64,000 nt of DNA from JAENVT01 sp963805445 (GTDB taxonomy: Bacteria; Actinomycetota; Acidimicrobiia; Acidimicrobiales; Ilumatobacteraceae). Position 1 is the first letter of the stretch; every line of letters begins with the position of its first letter. Positions 20,414 to 30,783 of this stretch are shown in pieces. Below the pieces are notes generated by a model. It made no database searches and was not told the origin of the DNA. It saw only the letters and a list, made by a program, of their open reading frames with translations. The DNA lies in contig CAWDUI010000047.1 of the NCBI GenBank assembly GCA_963805445.1, positions 496,001 to 560,000 on the forward strand, in the 5' to 3' direction. The translations under genes were made by a program, and so were the position numbers.

Positions 20414-21411
20414 GTGGCCTACCAAGCTGAATACATCTGGCTCGACGGCACAGAGCCGACCCCTCTGCTGCGCTCCAAGACCAAGATCCTGGGCGACGGC
20501 AAGACGCCGCCCATCTGGGGCTTCGACGGGTCGTCGACCAATCAGGCGACCGGCGAGCACAGCGACTGCGTGCTGCAGCCCGGTGTTCACGTGTCCCGAC
20601 CCGCTCCGCGGCGGCGACAACGTGCTGGTGCTGTGCGAGGTGTTGAACGCCAGCGACATGAAGCCGCACCCGACCAACACCCGCGCCTCGCTCGAGAAGG
20701 CCGCCAAGAAGTACGCCAAGGCCGAGATGATCTTCGGCATCGAGCAGGAGTACACGATGCTGAAGTCCGACGGCACGCCGCTCGGCTTCCCGAAGGACGG
20801 CTTCCCCGCCCCGCAGGGCCCGTACTACTGCGGCGTCGGCACCGGCCGGGTGATCGGCCGCGAGATCATCGAGGAGCACACCCAGGCATGCATCGACGCC
20901 GGCCTGATGATCGAGGGCACCAACGCCGAGGTCATGCCCGGCCAGTGGGAGTTCCAGATCGGCGCCGCCGACGCACTGACGGTCAGCGACCACCTGTACG
21001 TCGCCCGCTGGTTGCTGCACCGCATCGCCGAGGACTACGACGTGATCATCAGCTTCGCCGCCAAGCCCGTGAAGGGCGACTGGAACGGCGCCGGTGCGCA
21101 CACCAACTTCTCGACCAAGGCGATGCGCGAGGGCTACGCCGCGATCGAGGCGGCCTGCAAGGCGATCGGCAAGCGCGTCGACGCCCACATCAAGGGCTAC
21201 GGCGCCGACATCGAGAAGCCGCCTCACCGGCGCTCACGAGACAGCCCCGTACAACAAGTTCAGCTACGGCGTGTCGAACCGCGGCGCCAGCATCCGCATC
21301 CCGTGGCAGGTCGCCAAGGACGGCAAGGGCTACGCCGAGGATCGTCGCCCGAACGCCAACTGCGATCCGTACACCGTCACCCGCCTCATCCTCGAGAGCG
21401 TTTGCGCGTAG
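20414..21411 (+). CDS. glnII: Glutamine synthetase type II (GlnII)
   Basis: The eukaryote-like decameric GS that joins ammonium to glutamate. Marks of type II are AEYIWLDGTEPTPLLRSKT at the start, WGFDGSSTNQATG, FGIEQEYTML and GDWNGAGAHTNFSTKAMR. Frames change near 20592 and 21225; joined length is about 332 aa, a normal size. Starts at GTG 20414. Type II enzymes are not controlled by adenylylation, so regulation should be transcriptional. An intrinsic terminator follows, separating it from the type I gene. Confidence 0.93.
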
Positions 21412-21430
21412 TCGTCGCCGTTCCTTGCCC

Positions 21431-21482
21431 AGCCCGTCCGAGCCCGCACTCCGCCTGCTCGGACGGGCTCGCGCGTTTTTCC
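21431..21482 (+). terminator. Intrinsic terminator after glnII
   Basis: A perfect 13-bp stem, AGCCCGTCCGAGC (21431-21443) with GCTCGGACGGGCT (21457-21469), 13-base loop, followed by CGCGCGTTTTT. It ends 33 bases before the next start codon. Confidence 0.88.
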
Positions 21483-21514
21483 GGGGTTAGATTTGCCGAA
21501 TAGAAAGAACCGTC

Positions 21515-22854
21515 ATGCTCGAGCAGCAACGCGACTACGTCTTGCACACCGTGGAGGAGCGCGGGGTCCGGCTGATCCGGCTGTGGTTCACCGACGTGCT
21601 GGGCAACTTGAAGAGCTTCGCGATCAGCCCCGCCGAGCTGGAGAACGCGCTCGAGGACGGCATGACGTTCGACGGGTCGTCGATCGACGGCTTCAGCCGC
21701 ACGCAGGAGAGCGACGTGCTGGCCATGCCCGACGCCAACACGTTCGAGGTGCTGCCGTGGGGCGACAGCAAGGCCACCGAGGCGCGGGTGTTCTGCGACA
21801 TCCACAACCTCGACGGCACCCCGTTCGAGGGCGACCCGCGCCAGGTGCTGCGGCGCAACCTGCAGGCCGCGCACGAGCGCGGCTACACGTTCTACGTCGC
21901 CCCCGACATGGAGTTCTTCTACTTCGCCCCGCCGGAGAAGGGCCAGCCCCCGGTGCCACTCGACGAGGGCGGCTTCTTCGACCTCACCACCACCGATGTC
22001 GCCGGCACGCTGCGCAAGCAGACCATCCGCACGCTCGAGACGATGAGCATCCCGGTGGAGTACAGCTTCCACGAAGATGCGCCCAGCCAGCACGAGATCG
22101 ACCTGCGCCACACCGACGCGCTGACGATGGCCGACAGCATCATGACGTTCCGCCTGGTCGTGAAGGAGGTCGCCGCCAGCCAGGGCGTGCACGCCACGTT
22201 CATGCCCAAGCCGCTCGAGGGCGTGCAGGGCAGCGGCATGCACGTGCACCTGTCGCTGTTCGACGGCGACGAGAACGCGTTCTTCTACGCCGACGACGCC
22301 TACAACCTGTCGCCGGTGGCCAAGCAGTTCATGGCCGGCCTGTTGCGCCACGCCGCCGAGATCACGGCGATCACCAACCAGACGGTCAACAGCTACAAGC
22401 GGCTGGTGCCCGGGTTCGAGGCGCCGGTGCACGTCAGCTGGGCTCGCAACAACCGCAGCGGCCTGATCCGCGTGCCGGTCGCCAAGCGCGGCAACCCCAG
22501 CGCGACGCGGATCGAGTACCGCTCGCCCGACCCGGCGTGCAACCCGTACCTGGCGTTCAGCCGTCATGCTGGCCGCCGGCATGCGCGGCATCACCGAGGG
22601 GTACGAGCTGCCGCCCGAGGCCGACGCCAACCTGTTCGAGATGGGCGACGCCGAGCTCGCCAAGTTGGGCATCGACCAGCTGCCGCAGTCGCTCAGCGAT
22701 GCGCTGCAAGGTGATGGAGCAGTCGTCGCTGGTGCACGAGGCGCTCGGCGAGCACATCTTCGAGTGGTTCCTGCGCAACAAGCGCAGCGAGTGGCGGGCG
22801 TACAAGACCCACGTCAGCGCGTTCGAGCACGACCGATACCTGCGGGTGCTGTAG
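21515..22854 (+). CDS. glnA: Glutamine synthetase, type I family
   Basis: A GS-I family enzyme. GMTFDGSSIDGF and DMEFFYF carry metal-binding acidic residues. GSGMHVHLSLFDGDENAF, NSYKRLVPGFEAPVHVSWA and NRSGLIRVPVAKRGNPSATR form the ATP/glutamate site. Frames change near 22562 and 22712; joined length is about 446 aa. I see no adenylylation-type insert, so it looks like the GSI-alpha type. It may be a true GS or one of the paralogues acting on other amines. The GlnR-like regulator starts 18 bases downstream. Confidence 0.9.
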
Positions 22855-22872
22855 GCCGACACGTGATGGAGC

Positions 22873-23549
22873 ATGCTGGTCGTCTATCCCGAACCGCCGC
22901 CGCCCGACCTGGCGCGCACGCTCGACCTGGGCGGCTACCGGTGGAAGGCCGTGGCCACGCGCCGAGGATGCCGCCAGCCACGAGCCGGCCGCCGGCTGGG
23001 CCGGCGCGATCGTCGCCTGCGACGTCGACCCCGAGGGCGCCTGGGCGTTCTGCCGGGCGCTGCGCAAGCGCGACGAACCCGATGCGCCGCTGCTGCTGCT
23101 CGTCGAGCGGCGGCCAGCTGGGCGACCTGGAGCTGCGCGACGATCTGTTCGACGACTTCTGCCTCACCCCGTTCCACCCGGTCGAGGTCGAGGCCCGGCT
23201 GCGGCACCTGCTGTTCCAGGGCGTCGGCCAGGTCAAGCGCGAGACGGTCGAGTACAGCGGTCTGGCGCTGAACCTCGAGACGTACCAGGCCTCGATCGAG
23301 GGCCGCCCGCTCGACCTCACGTACATGGAGTACGAGCTGCTGAAGTTCCTCGCCCAGAACCCCGGCAAGGTGTTCACCCGCGAGATGCTGCTGTCGAGGG
23401 TGTGGGGCTACGAGTACTACGGCGGCGCCCGCACGGTCGACGTGCACATCCGCCGCCTGCGCGCCAAGCTCGGCGAGGAGCACGCCAACCTCATCCAGAC
23501 CGTGCGATCGGTCGGCTACCGCTTCGGCCAGAGCCGGTGGGGTTCGTAG
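22873..23549 (+). CDS. GlnR-like OmpR-family transcriptional regulator
   Basis: An OmpR-type regulator of about 225 aa. The C-terminal winged helix is clear: LDLTYMEYELLKFLAQNPGK, FTREMLLSRVWGYEYYGGAR and TVDVHIRRLRAKLGEEH. The N-terminal receiver domain is divergent. It reads, after indels near 22965 and 23105, as AGAIVACDVDPEGAWAFCRA, without the usual acidic pocket. Atypical receiver plus this helix is the pattern of GlnR, the actinobacterial nitrogen regulator. The position directly after two glutamine synthetases supports that. Starts at ATG 22873 with GGAG five bases upstream. Confidence 0.8.
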
Positions 23550-23631
23550 GTCCGGCTACTGCCCCTACGTCTCGCCCTCATCATTCGAGTCCTCGACCAT
23601 TTCTCGCCTCTGAGCAGGGGCGGAGAAGCGT

Positions 23632-24185
23632 CCCACCGACCCACTCGCCAAACACCACCACCTGCAAGCATTGGCGTTGAACGAACTGACCAACAGCCGC
23701 GGACCGAAATCGTCGAGGCGGATCGACATGTCCGTGCTCATCGACATCGACACCCTCATCGACGGCGAACACCCCAACAGTGTCCTCGACTGCGGTCTCC
23801 CCATCGACCTCCCCGTGGAAACGTTGCGGCGCTGGGCCTGCCAGGCCGACATCACCCCGATCATCACCGCCGCCGACGGCATCTCGCTGTACCTCGGACG
23901 CACCTAACGAATCGCCAACCGCGCCCAACGCCGCGCCCTGCCGCGCCATGTACCGCCACTGCGCCATCCCCGGCTGCACCACCGCCTACGACCACTGCCA
24001 GATCCACCACATCCACTGGTACCGCAACCGCGGAAACACCAATATCGACAACCTCGCCCCGCTCTGCAACAAACACCACCTCGTCCACGAAGGCGGCTGG
24101 CACCTCACCCTCGACAAAAACCGCAACCTCACCACCACATACCCCAACGGAACCACTGAAGACCACAGCGGCCAGCCTGGGTGGC
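23632..24185 (+). pseudogene. DUF222/HNH endonuclease remnant (13E12 type)
   Basis: The C-terminal half of a DUF222-HNH endonuclease, a family found in many copies in actinobacteria. LQALALNELTNSRG leads into LYLGRT, then a TAA at 23905. A frame change near 23935 leads to the HNH domain CAIPGCTTAYDHCQIHHI, then NLAPLCNKHHLVHEGGW. The N-terminal DUF222 region is missing and there is no start codon. The stop plus truncation make this a real relic rather than only an indel. It abuts the dioxygenase start at 24186. Confidence 0.82.
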
Positions 24186-25046
24186 ATGACGGTTCACCCA
24201 TCGATCCGCCCCGTCGCGCCGGCATGCGGCGCGGACGTGAACGGCATCGACCTCGGTGATCCGTCACCCGAGACGATGACGTTGATCACCGATGCGCTGG
24301 CCGACCACGGAGTGCTGTTCGTGGGCGATCAGCACCTCACACCAACCCAACAGGTGGAACTGACCCGATGGTTCGGCGAGGTGCTGCGGGTGCCGTACAT
24401 CGCCCCGCTCGCCGGGCACCCGGACGTCGTCGCCGTGCTGAAGGAGGCCGACGAGCAAGGCATCTCGACGTTCGGCGGCACGTGGCACTCCGATTTCTCG
24501 TTCCTCGACCAACCGCCCAGCTTCACACTGTTGTACGCACTGGAGCTGCCAGAGGTCGGCGGCGACACCGTCTGGTCCAGCCAGTACGCCGCCTATGACT
24601 CGTTGTCGATCGGGATGAAACGGCTGCTCGACCCGCTCCAGGCCATTCACACGGCGTGGCCGCACGGCACCGAGGGACCCGACGCAACCGCAGCGGTCAG
24701 CCGATCGATCACGATGACACGCAACGACCCGTCCGCGGACCGCGAGATCGTGCATCCCGTCGTGCGCGTGCATCCAGTCACCGGCAAGAAGGCGCTGTTC
24801 GTCAACCCGGTGTACACCCAGCGCTTTGTCGACATGACCCAAGCCGAATCGAAACCTCTGCTGCAGTACCTGTTCGACCATGCCATCGGTGCCGAGTTCA
24901 CCTGCCGGCTCCGCTGGACCCCGGGCACCCTGGCCATCTGGGACAACCGGTGCCTGATGCATCTCGCCATCAACGACTACGACGGAAGCCGGCGACTGCT
25001 GCATCGCACCACTGTGGTCGGCGAAACCCCGAGTGGGCGCGCCTGA
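24186..25046 (+). CDS. TauD/TfdA family Fe(II)/2-oxoglutarate dioxygenase
   Basis: A 286-aa dioxygenase. The iron triad is His-x-Asp in GTWHSDFSF and the distal His in LLHRTTVVGE. An Arg near the C-terminus should bind 2-oxoglutarate. FVGDQHLTPTQQVELTRWFG and LAIWDNRCLMHLAIND are typical of the family. These enzymes hydroxylate taurine, chlorophenoxyacetates or sulfonates; the substrate here is unknown. Uninterrupted. Its start lies at the very end of the HNH relic, with no operon partner visible. Confidence 0.9.
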   Translation: MTVHPSIRPVAPACGADVNGIDLGDPSPETMTLITDALADHGVLFVGDQHLTPTQQVELTRWFGEVLRVPYIAPLAGHPDVVAVLKEADEQGISTFGGTWHSDFSFLDQPPSFTLLYALELPEVGGDTVWSSQYAAYDSLSIGMKRLLDPLQAIHTAWPHGTEGPDATAAVSRSITMTRNDPSADREIVHPVVRVHPVTGKKALFVNPVYTQRFVDMTQAESKPLLQYLFDHAIGAEFTCRLRWTPGTLAIWDNRCLMHLAINDYDGSRRLLHRTTVVGETPSGRA

Positions 25047-25092
25047 TCGGCCTCCTCGGCCGCCGCCAGTGCGATCGTGCTGCACCGACTCG

Positions 25093-26468
25093 CTACTGCC
25101 CCGGCGGGTTGGTCGCCGGTGGCAAGGTGGTGGGTGGGACCTCGACCGGTGTGCCCGACAACGCGGCAAGCTCCTCGGCGATCAGACGAACCACGAGCGC
25201 ATCCAATGGCAGTTCTTCGTAGTCGGTGGACGCGATGTCGGTCGACGCGCCAGTCGCCGCGCCCAACGCGCCATACGAGAGGAACACGAAGCCGCGCACC
25301 GGTTGCCGCAGCGATCTCGCGGAACGCAACTTCGGCCTGATCATCTGACTCCGACGAGGCGATGGGGAACACCTTGATGCCGCGGGAGATCGCGTCGACG
25401 ATCGCCGCCGGGTAGGCGACCGGCACCTGCCGGTCGATGTGTGGCGGTGCGTCGGCGACCAGGAAAACCAGCTGCAGCGTCGACGCCGGGTCACGCCACG
25501 ACGGCTCCGACAGCGACGACGCCAGACCTTCCTCGAGCGCCTCCGGGTAGTCGCCGCCACCTTCGGCCACCACGTCGTTCAATGCGGCCGCGGAACGCTG
25601 CGATGTCGGAGGTGAAGTCGAATGTCGACGTCACGAACATGTCACCCTGGTCACGGTACAGCGTCATCGCGAAGCGCACATCGGGCTTCGAATCGAAGTC
25701 GTCGACCTGGGCGGCGACGGTGTCGATGGTGTCTTTCAGACGACCGATCTCGTCGCCCATCGACCCGGTCGCGTCGAGCAGGAACATCACATCGAGCGCC
25801 ACCGGGTCGGGGCTGCCGCCGGCGGCGCCCGCCCGCAGTGCAACCGTCGGCCCGGGCGCGCCGGCGCCGATACGTCGCCGGTGGTGAACGTGAATTCGGT
25901 TGCCTGGGTTGCTCCGTACAGCGCCGGCAAGAACCGGGCGGTGCCGTCGGCGGTGGTTCGGAGGCTGGCGATGTCGGCGCCGTCGGCCGTGACCGTCACC
26001 TGGGCACCGGCCACCGGCAGCCCGCTGGAGCCGGTGACCGTGAGGACGATGCGTCCGGTTGGGTCGAAGTCACGGGTGGCGATCCCCAGGTCGTGGATGC
26101 GAGCAGGTAGGCGAGGAAGTCCTCGAAGTCGGCGTTGTCGTCGACCGACCCAGCGCGCAACCCGGGCTGCTCGACCGGTTGAGATCGGCCGCGGGGCCGA
26201 GCGGTCGTCAGGGAGAGCCGCCGGGGCATCAACTGCAGCGGCGCGGCGGTGCTCGCCGCCCCGCCGAGTACATCTTGGTGCCGGCGTCGCTCTCCGACGT
26301 TGCTGCCCAGTCGGGTTCGCCACCGATCCACCCGCGCCCGGCGTCGTGTGGCGCCGATATCACGGTGGTCGACGTCGGCGGATCGGCAAGCGGCGTGACG
26401 TTCGAGCCGCAACCAGCGAGGAGCACGACGACACAGACCGAGGTGATTGCAACCCGTGATGTGATCAT
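25093..26468 (-). CDS. VWA-domain lipoprotein
   Basis: A lipoprotein signal (VCVVVLLAGC) opens the gene at 26468. A small Ig-like segment follows (IVLTVTGSSGLPVAGAQVTV, base 26.0 kb), then a von Willebrand A domain: LDVMFLLDATGSMGDEIGRL carries the MIDAS D-x-S-like motif (here DATGS), then VRFAMTLYRDQGD and LVFLVADAPPHID. The C-terminus is ELAALSGTPVEVPPTTLPPA. Indels near 26240, 26110, 25850, 25600, 25340 and 25290 break the frame. Acts outside the membrane; role unknown. Confidence 0.7.
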
Positions 26469-26523
26469 GTGACGTTCGACTCGCCACCGCCCACGAAAGT
26501 TCCCGCAATCTAATTCGGGCGAT

Positions 26524-27225
26524 CTACGTCAGCGCGGCTGCGACCAGATCAGCAAAGACCAGCGTGCCTTTTTCGTTGGGATGGATGTGGTCGGTCCGCA
26601 GGATCTTCTCCTTCGGGTCCGACGCCAGATCGAACCACGACTGCACGATCGTGTTCCCACGAGCCGCAGCCCGTTCGCGTAGCACCAGGTTGAACATCTT
26701 GGTACCGGCAAGCTGGTTCGGGTTGTAGACGTCGACCCAGACGATGGGCACGTCGGCCTCGGGCATCGACATCATCTGATCGATCAGTGCGGCGTAGTCC
26801 TCGACGCTCTTGTACTTGCCGACATCGTTGGTCCCCATGGCGATTGCCCACACGTCGGGCGACACGCCTTCGGAGATCATCGTGAACAGCGTCTTCACGC
26901 CCGACAACGGCTCGCCCTTGCCGTCGCCGACCGCTATTCGCCTGCTGACCTCGGCTTCGATGGTGATGTCGGTGTAGCCGCGGGCTTCGAGCACTGTCGT
27001 CAGCGACTTCGACGATGCCTTGGTGATCGAGTCACCGACCATGGCGAACTTCGTGCGAGCGACCTCCGGCGCCGGCAGCCGCCCGACGCCCGTCGGCGAC
27101 GAGGGTGCGCCGGACTTGTTCGACGCAGACGAGTGCACTCCGTTGTCGCCGCACGCGGCCAGCACGGCAAGCAGACCGGTCGACACACCGGCACGCAAGA
27201 GGCCTCGACGACTGATCCGCATCAC
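26524..27225 (-). CDS. SGNH/GDSL-hydrolase lipoprotein
   Basis: A 233-aa exported hydrolase. The N-terminus MRISRRGLLRAG with LLAVLAAC is a twin-arginine-like signal joined to a lipobox. The SGNH block I is FAMVGDSITKASS; IAMGTNDVGKY is block III; DHIHPNEKGT carries the catalytic Asp and His. Uninterrupted. Likely an esterase or acyl hydrolase on the outer side of the membrane. The two ATG codons at 27225 and 27222 are equivalent starts. Confidence 0.85.
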   Translation of the reverse strand: MMRISRRGLLRAGVSTGLLAVLAACGDNGVHSSASNKSGAPSSPTGVGRLPAPEVARTKFAMVGDSITKASSKSLTTVLEARGYTDITIEAEVSRRIAVGDGKGEPLSGVKTLFTMISEGVSPDVWAIAMGTNDVGKYKSVEDYAALIDQMMSMPEADVPIVWVDVYNPNQLAGTKMFNLVLRERAAARGNTIVQSWFDLASDPKEKILRTDHIHPNEKGTLVFADLVAAALT

Positions 27226-27267
27226 GACATTCTGGCTGATCGGCCACCGAGAACGGCGTCAACCTTG

Positions 27268-27852
27268 TCAACCGCGGATCGCCGAGACCGCCGTGAGCAC
27301 GCCGAACAGCAAGAACAGCCCACCCGCGGCGCGCTGCACCGTGCGCACCGGAAGCCGCAGCTCCAGCCATCTGCCGGCCAACACGGCGATGATCGCCACG
27401 ACGACGTGGGCAACCACCGATCCTGCGGCGACGGCGACGGCGTACCCGCGGTCGGCCACGATCCCGATCGTCGCCAACTGGGTGAAGTCGCCGAATTCGG
27501 CGATGCCGATGATCAACGCCGTTCGACCGACCACGCCCCACGCACTGTGAACCGGGGCGGCGCGGACATCGCCCTCGTCGTTCCCGCCGTGTAGCAACAG
27601 CACCCCGCCGACGACGAACACGGCGGCCACGCCCAGCTGGGTCGGTGTGCGCGGCAGGTGGCGCAACGCCTCCCCGACAGCGACCGCGAGCGCCGAGTGC
27701 ACCACCATCGCCGCGGTCACCCCGACGACCACAGCCAGCGGGCGCCGATAGCGCGTCGCCAGCACCACGGTTGCGAACATCGTCTTGTCGGGGAGCTCGG
27801 CCAGGAAGACGACGCCGAACGCGACCAGGAAGGCCTGGAGAACCTGGGGCAT
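27268..27852 (-). CDS. GDT1/TMEM165 (UPF0016) family cation transporter
   Basis: A 194-aa membrane protein with six predicted helices and the two family motifs, AELPDKTMFATV and AEFGDFTQLATIG (the E-x-G-D-[KR]-[TS] signature, slightly changed in both). Members export Mn2+ or exchange Ca2+/H+. Its ATG (27852-27850) overlaps the amidohydrolase stop as TGATG, so it is the last gene of a coupled five-gene operon. Confidence 0.88.
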   Translation of the reverse strand: MPQVLQAFLVAFGVVFLAELPDKTMFATVVLATRYRRPLAVVVGVTAAMVVHSALAVAVGEALRHLPRTPTQLGVAAVFVVGGVLLLHGGNDEGDVRAAPVHSAWGVVGRTALIIGIAEFGDFTQLATIGIVADRGYAVAVAAGSVVAHVVVAIIAVLAGRWLELRLPVRTVQRAAGGLFLLFGVLTAVSAIRG

Positions 27853-29228
27853 CAATCGACGAGTTGTTGGATTCGCGCCGCGTGCCGGGCGTGCAGGCGA
27901 AGCATGCCGTCGAGATCGGGATGCACGACGGCGCCGTCGCGCACGACGAAGCGGCCGGCAACGATCGTGTGCCACGCCGACACCGGGCCACAGCGCAGCC
28001 AGGCCTCGATCGGGTCGGCGATCGCGCCGGCGAATCGCCGGGCCGGTCAGGCGCCACACCGCCAGGTCGGCGACGGCGCCCGGCGCGAGCACGCCGATCT
28101 CGCCGACTCGCCCGAGGCAGGCGGCGCCGCCGAGCGTCGCGCATCTCCAGCGCCATGCGCGCCGTGCCGGCCGGCGCGCCGTCGCGCAGCTTGGCGAGCA
28201 ACATCGCCTGGCGGGCCTCCAGCCACAGCGACGCGCAGTCGGCCGACGACGAGCCGTCGACGCCGAGCCCGACGTGCACCCCGGCGGCCCGCAGCGATCG
28301 ACGACCGGCGCGATGCCCGACGAGAGGATCAGGTTGCTGCTCGGGCAGTGGGCGACGCCGACACCGGCTGCGCCGAGCCGCGCGATCTCGTGCTCGTCGG
28401 CATCACGCAGTGCGCCACCCAGGTGCGGTCGGTGCACCAGCCGGTGCGCTCGAGGTACTCCATCGGCCGGCAGCCGAACGTGGCCAGGCGAGAACTCGTC
28501 GTCCTCGGCGTTCTCGGCGAAGTGGGTGTGCAGGCGCACGTCGAGGCGCTCGGCGAGCTCGGCGGTGCGCACCATCAGCTCTTCGGTGACGCTGAACGGG
28601 CTGCACGGCGCCGAGCGCGATGCGCAACATCGCGCCGGCCGACCGATCGTGGTGGCGGGCGACCGCGTCCTCGCACGCGGCCAGGATCTCGTCGTCGTCG
28701 GCCACGACGTCGTCGGGCGGCAGGCCGCCGTCCTTCTCGCTCAACGACATCGAGCCGCGGGTCGGGTGGAACCGCATGCCCAGGTCGCGGGCTGCGTCGA
28801 TCTCGGCGGTCAGCAGGTCGCCGGCGCCTGCGGGTGCAGGTACAGATGGTCGGTCGACGTCGTGCAGCCCGCTGAGCGCCAGCTCGGCCAGGCCGACGAA
28901 CGTCGACTAGCGTACACCGACTCCTCGTCGATCGCCGCGCCACAGCGGGTACAGCGACTGCAGCCAGCCGAACAGCGGCTTGTCGGTCATCGGCGGGTAC
29001 GCCCGGGTCAGGTTCTGGAACAGGTGGTGGTGGGTGTTGATCAGGCCCGGCGTGACCAGGCAGTCGCTGGCGTCGATCGTCTCGTCTGCGGTCGGTGGCG
29101 TCGGAGCCGGTGCCGACGGCGGTGATCCGAGCCGCCGGTCGATCGCCACCCAGCCGCCGGCGAGCTCGCGGCGATCGCGCGTCGAGGGTGGCCACCAGCC
29201 GGGCGTTGCGGATCAGCAGATCGGTCAT
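27852..29228 (-). CDS. Amidohydrolase (8-oxoguanine/guanine deaminase-like)
   Basis: An amidohydrolase-superfamily protein of about 455 aa. MTDLLIRNARLVATLD starts it. The metal site H-x-H is in VTPGLINTHHHLFQNLTRAYP. A second His is in VRLHTHFAENAEDDEF. VAHCPSSNLILSSGIAPV and GEIGVLAPGAVADLAVW are typical of the ATZ/TRZ and 8-oxoguanine deaminase group. Several indels (about 29110, 28920, 28800, 28600, 28480, 28300, 28130, 28030) split it, so fine detail is unreliable. It follows the PLP decarboxylase by 4 bases and overlaps the GDT1 gene. Confidence 0.78.
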
Positions 29229-29232
29229 CGAC

Positions 29233-30622
29233 TCAGGCCAACGACTCGATGATCGAGGCGATGTCGTCGACGGTCGTCAGCGGGTTGACGATGCACAGCC
29301 GCAGCACGTCTCGCCGTTCCACGAGGTCGGCACGACGAACGCCGTGCCCGTCGTCGAGCAGCTCGTCGCTCCAACGCTGGTACTCCTCGGCGTCCACCCG
29401 ATGCGGCGGAACAGCAACGAGCTAGCTCGGGCTCCATGATCAGCTCGAGGTGGTCGGCGTCGTCGATCAGCTCGGCGCCCTGGCGGGTGACGTCGCAGCG
29501 TGGTCTCGACCGCGTCGCGGTAGGCGTCGGTGCCGTGCGTGGCCAGGCTGAACCAGAACGGCAGGCCGCGCGCCCGCGCGACAGGTGGTGGGCGTAGTCG
29601 CTCGGGTTCCATTCGTCGCGCATGTCCTCGTCGCCGTGGAGCACGTCGAGGTACTCGGCGTGCTGGGTGTGCGCCGCCCGGGCGATCCGGGATCGCGGTA
29701 CAGCAGCGCGCAGCAGTCGAACGGGGCGAACAGCCACTTGTGCGGATCGACGATGAAGCTGTCGGCGCGCTCGATGCCGACGAAGCGATCGCGCACGCTC
29801 GGCGCGGCCAGCGCCGCGCCGCCGTAGGCACCGTCGACGTGGAACCACACGCCGAGCTCTCGCACGACGTCGGCCGCGCCGGCGAGGTCGTCGATCACGC
29901 CGGCGTTCGTCGTGCCGCACGTGCGCCACGATCGCGAACAGCCGCTGCGCGGTCGTCGTCGACGAGCGCCGGCGATGGTCTCGCGCAGCGCGACCCCGTG
30001 CAGCCGCCCGGGTTCGTCGGCGGGCACCAGCACGACGTCGGCGTCCATCGCCCGCGCCGCCGTGGCCGACGACGGAGTGCGCACCCCGACGGCGACGCAT
30101 CAGGCCGCGCGTGCGGTCGTAGAGCGCCATCGGCGCGCGGTCCGCCACTGCCAGCGGGCGGCGATCAGCGCGCTCAGGTTGCCGGCGGTGCCGCCGCTGA
30201 CGAACACCCCGCCGGCCTCTGCCGGCAGCCCGGCGAGGTCGGCGATCTACCGCAGCGCCTCGTTCTCGGCGAACACCGCGCCGCCGCCCTCCAGCCACGA
30301 GCCGCCGTAGATGCTCGACGCCCCGACGACGAGGTCGAACAGGATCGCCGCCTCGGTCGGCGCCGCGGGCACGAACGACAGGAACCGCGGGTGGTCGACC
30401 GAGATGCACGCCGGGGCGAGCACGTCGGCGAACACGCGCAAGCGCCTCGAGCCCGCCGATGCCCGTTGGCGGTGATCGGTCTGGCCGGCCATCGCCCGCA
30501 GCTCGGCTGCCGTGCGCGGGTCCGTCGAGCGGCGGAGGATCCAGCCGCATGCGGTCGACCGCGTAGCGCACGACGGCTTGCGTCAACACCTCGGTCGACC
30601 GATCGTGGTGATGCATGCTCAC
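29233..30622 (-). CDS. PLP-dependent group II decarboxylase
   Basis: A group II (DDC/GAD type) decarboxylase of about 460 aa. HPRFLSFVPAAPTEAAILFD is in the N-terminal part. The PLP Asp is in VWFHVDGAYGGAA and the PLP Lys in DSFIVDPHKWLFAPFDCC. The C-terminus reads LRLCIVNPLTTVDDIASIIE. Many indels break it. One in-frame TAG (30249-30247) stands where the family has Trp (ALR-stop-IADLAGLP). Substrate is unknown (aromatic amino acid, Glu or Asp). Starts at GTG 30622 or ATG 30616, overlapping the small membrane gene. Confidence 0.78.
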
Positions 30623-30783
30623 ACGTTGAGATCGATGAGCTCACTGCCTTCGTGGCGCACCTCGGCGTCGCGGTTCAACACGACACCGAGCACCACGGCA
30701 ATGACCGCACTACCCATGCACACCAGCACCGGAAGGAGCACGAGCACGAGGAGGATCGCGACGGCGCCGGGCACAGCGCTCAC
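30619..30783 (-). CDS. Small single-pass membrane protein
   Basis: A 54-aa reading frame from GTG 30783 to TGA 30619. It has one hydrophobic stretch (VAILLVLVLLPVLVCMGSAV and on) and a charged C-terminal tail (LNRDAEVRHEGSELIDLNV). Its GTG overlaps the RidA stop (GGGTGAGC) and its stop overlaps the decarboxylase start (GTGTGAGC), so it fits the coupling of the operon exactly. I do not recognise the family. Codon use is like its neighbours. Confidence 0.62.
   Translation of the reverse strand: MSAVPGAVAILLVLVLLPVLVCMGSAVIAVVLGVVLNRDAEVRHEGSELIDLNV

Noticed and set aside
28860..30620. Calling the amidohydrolase and decarboxylase dead genes
   Set aside because: Active-site motifs survive in all pieces and breaks are of the same kind as in essential genes; only the TAG at 30249 remains open.
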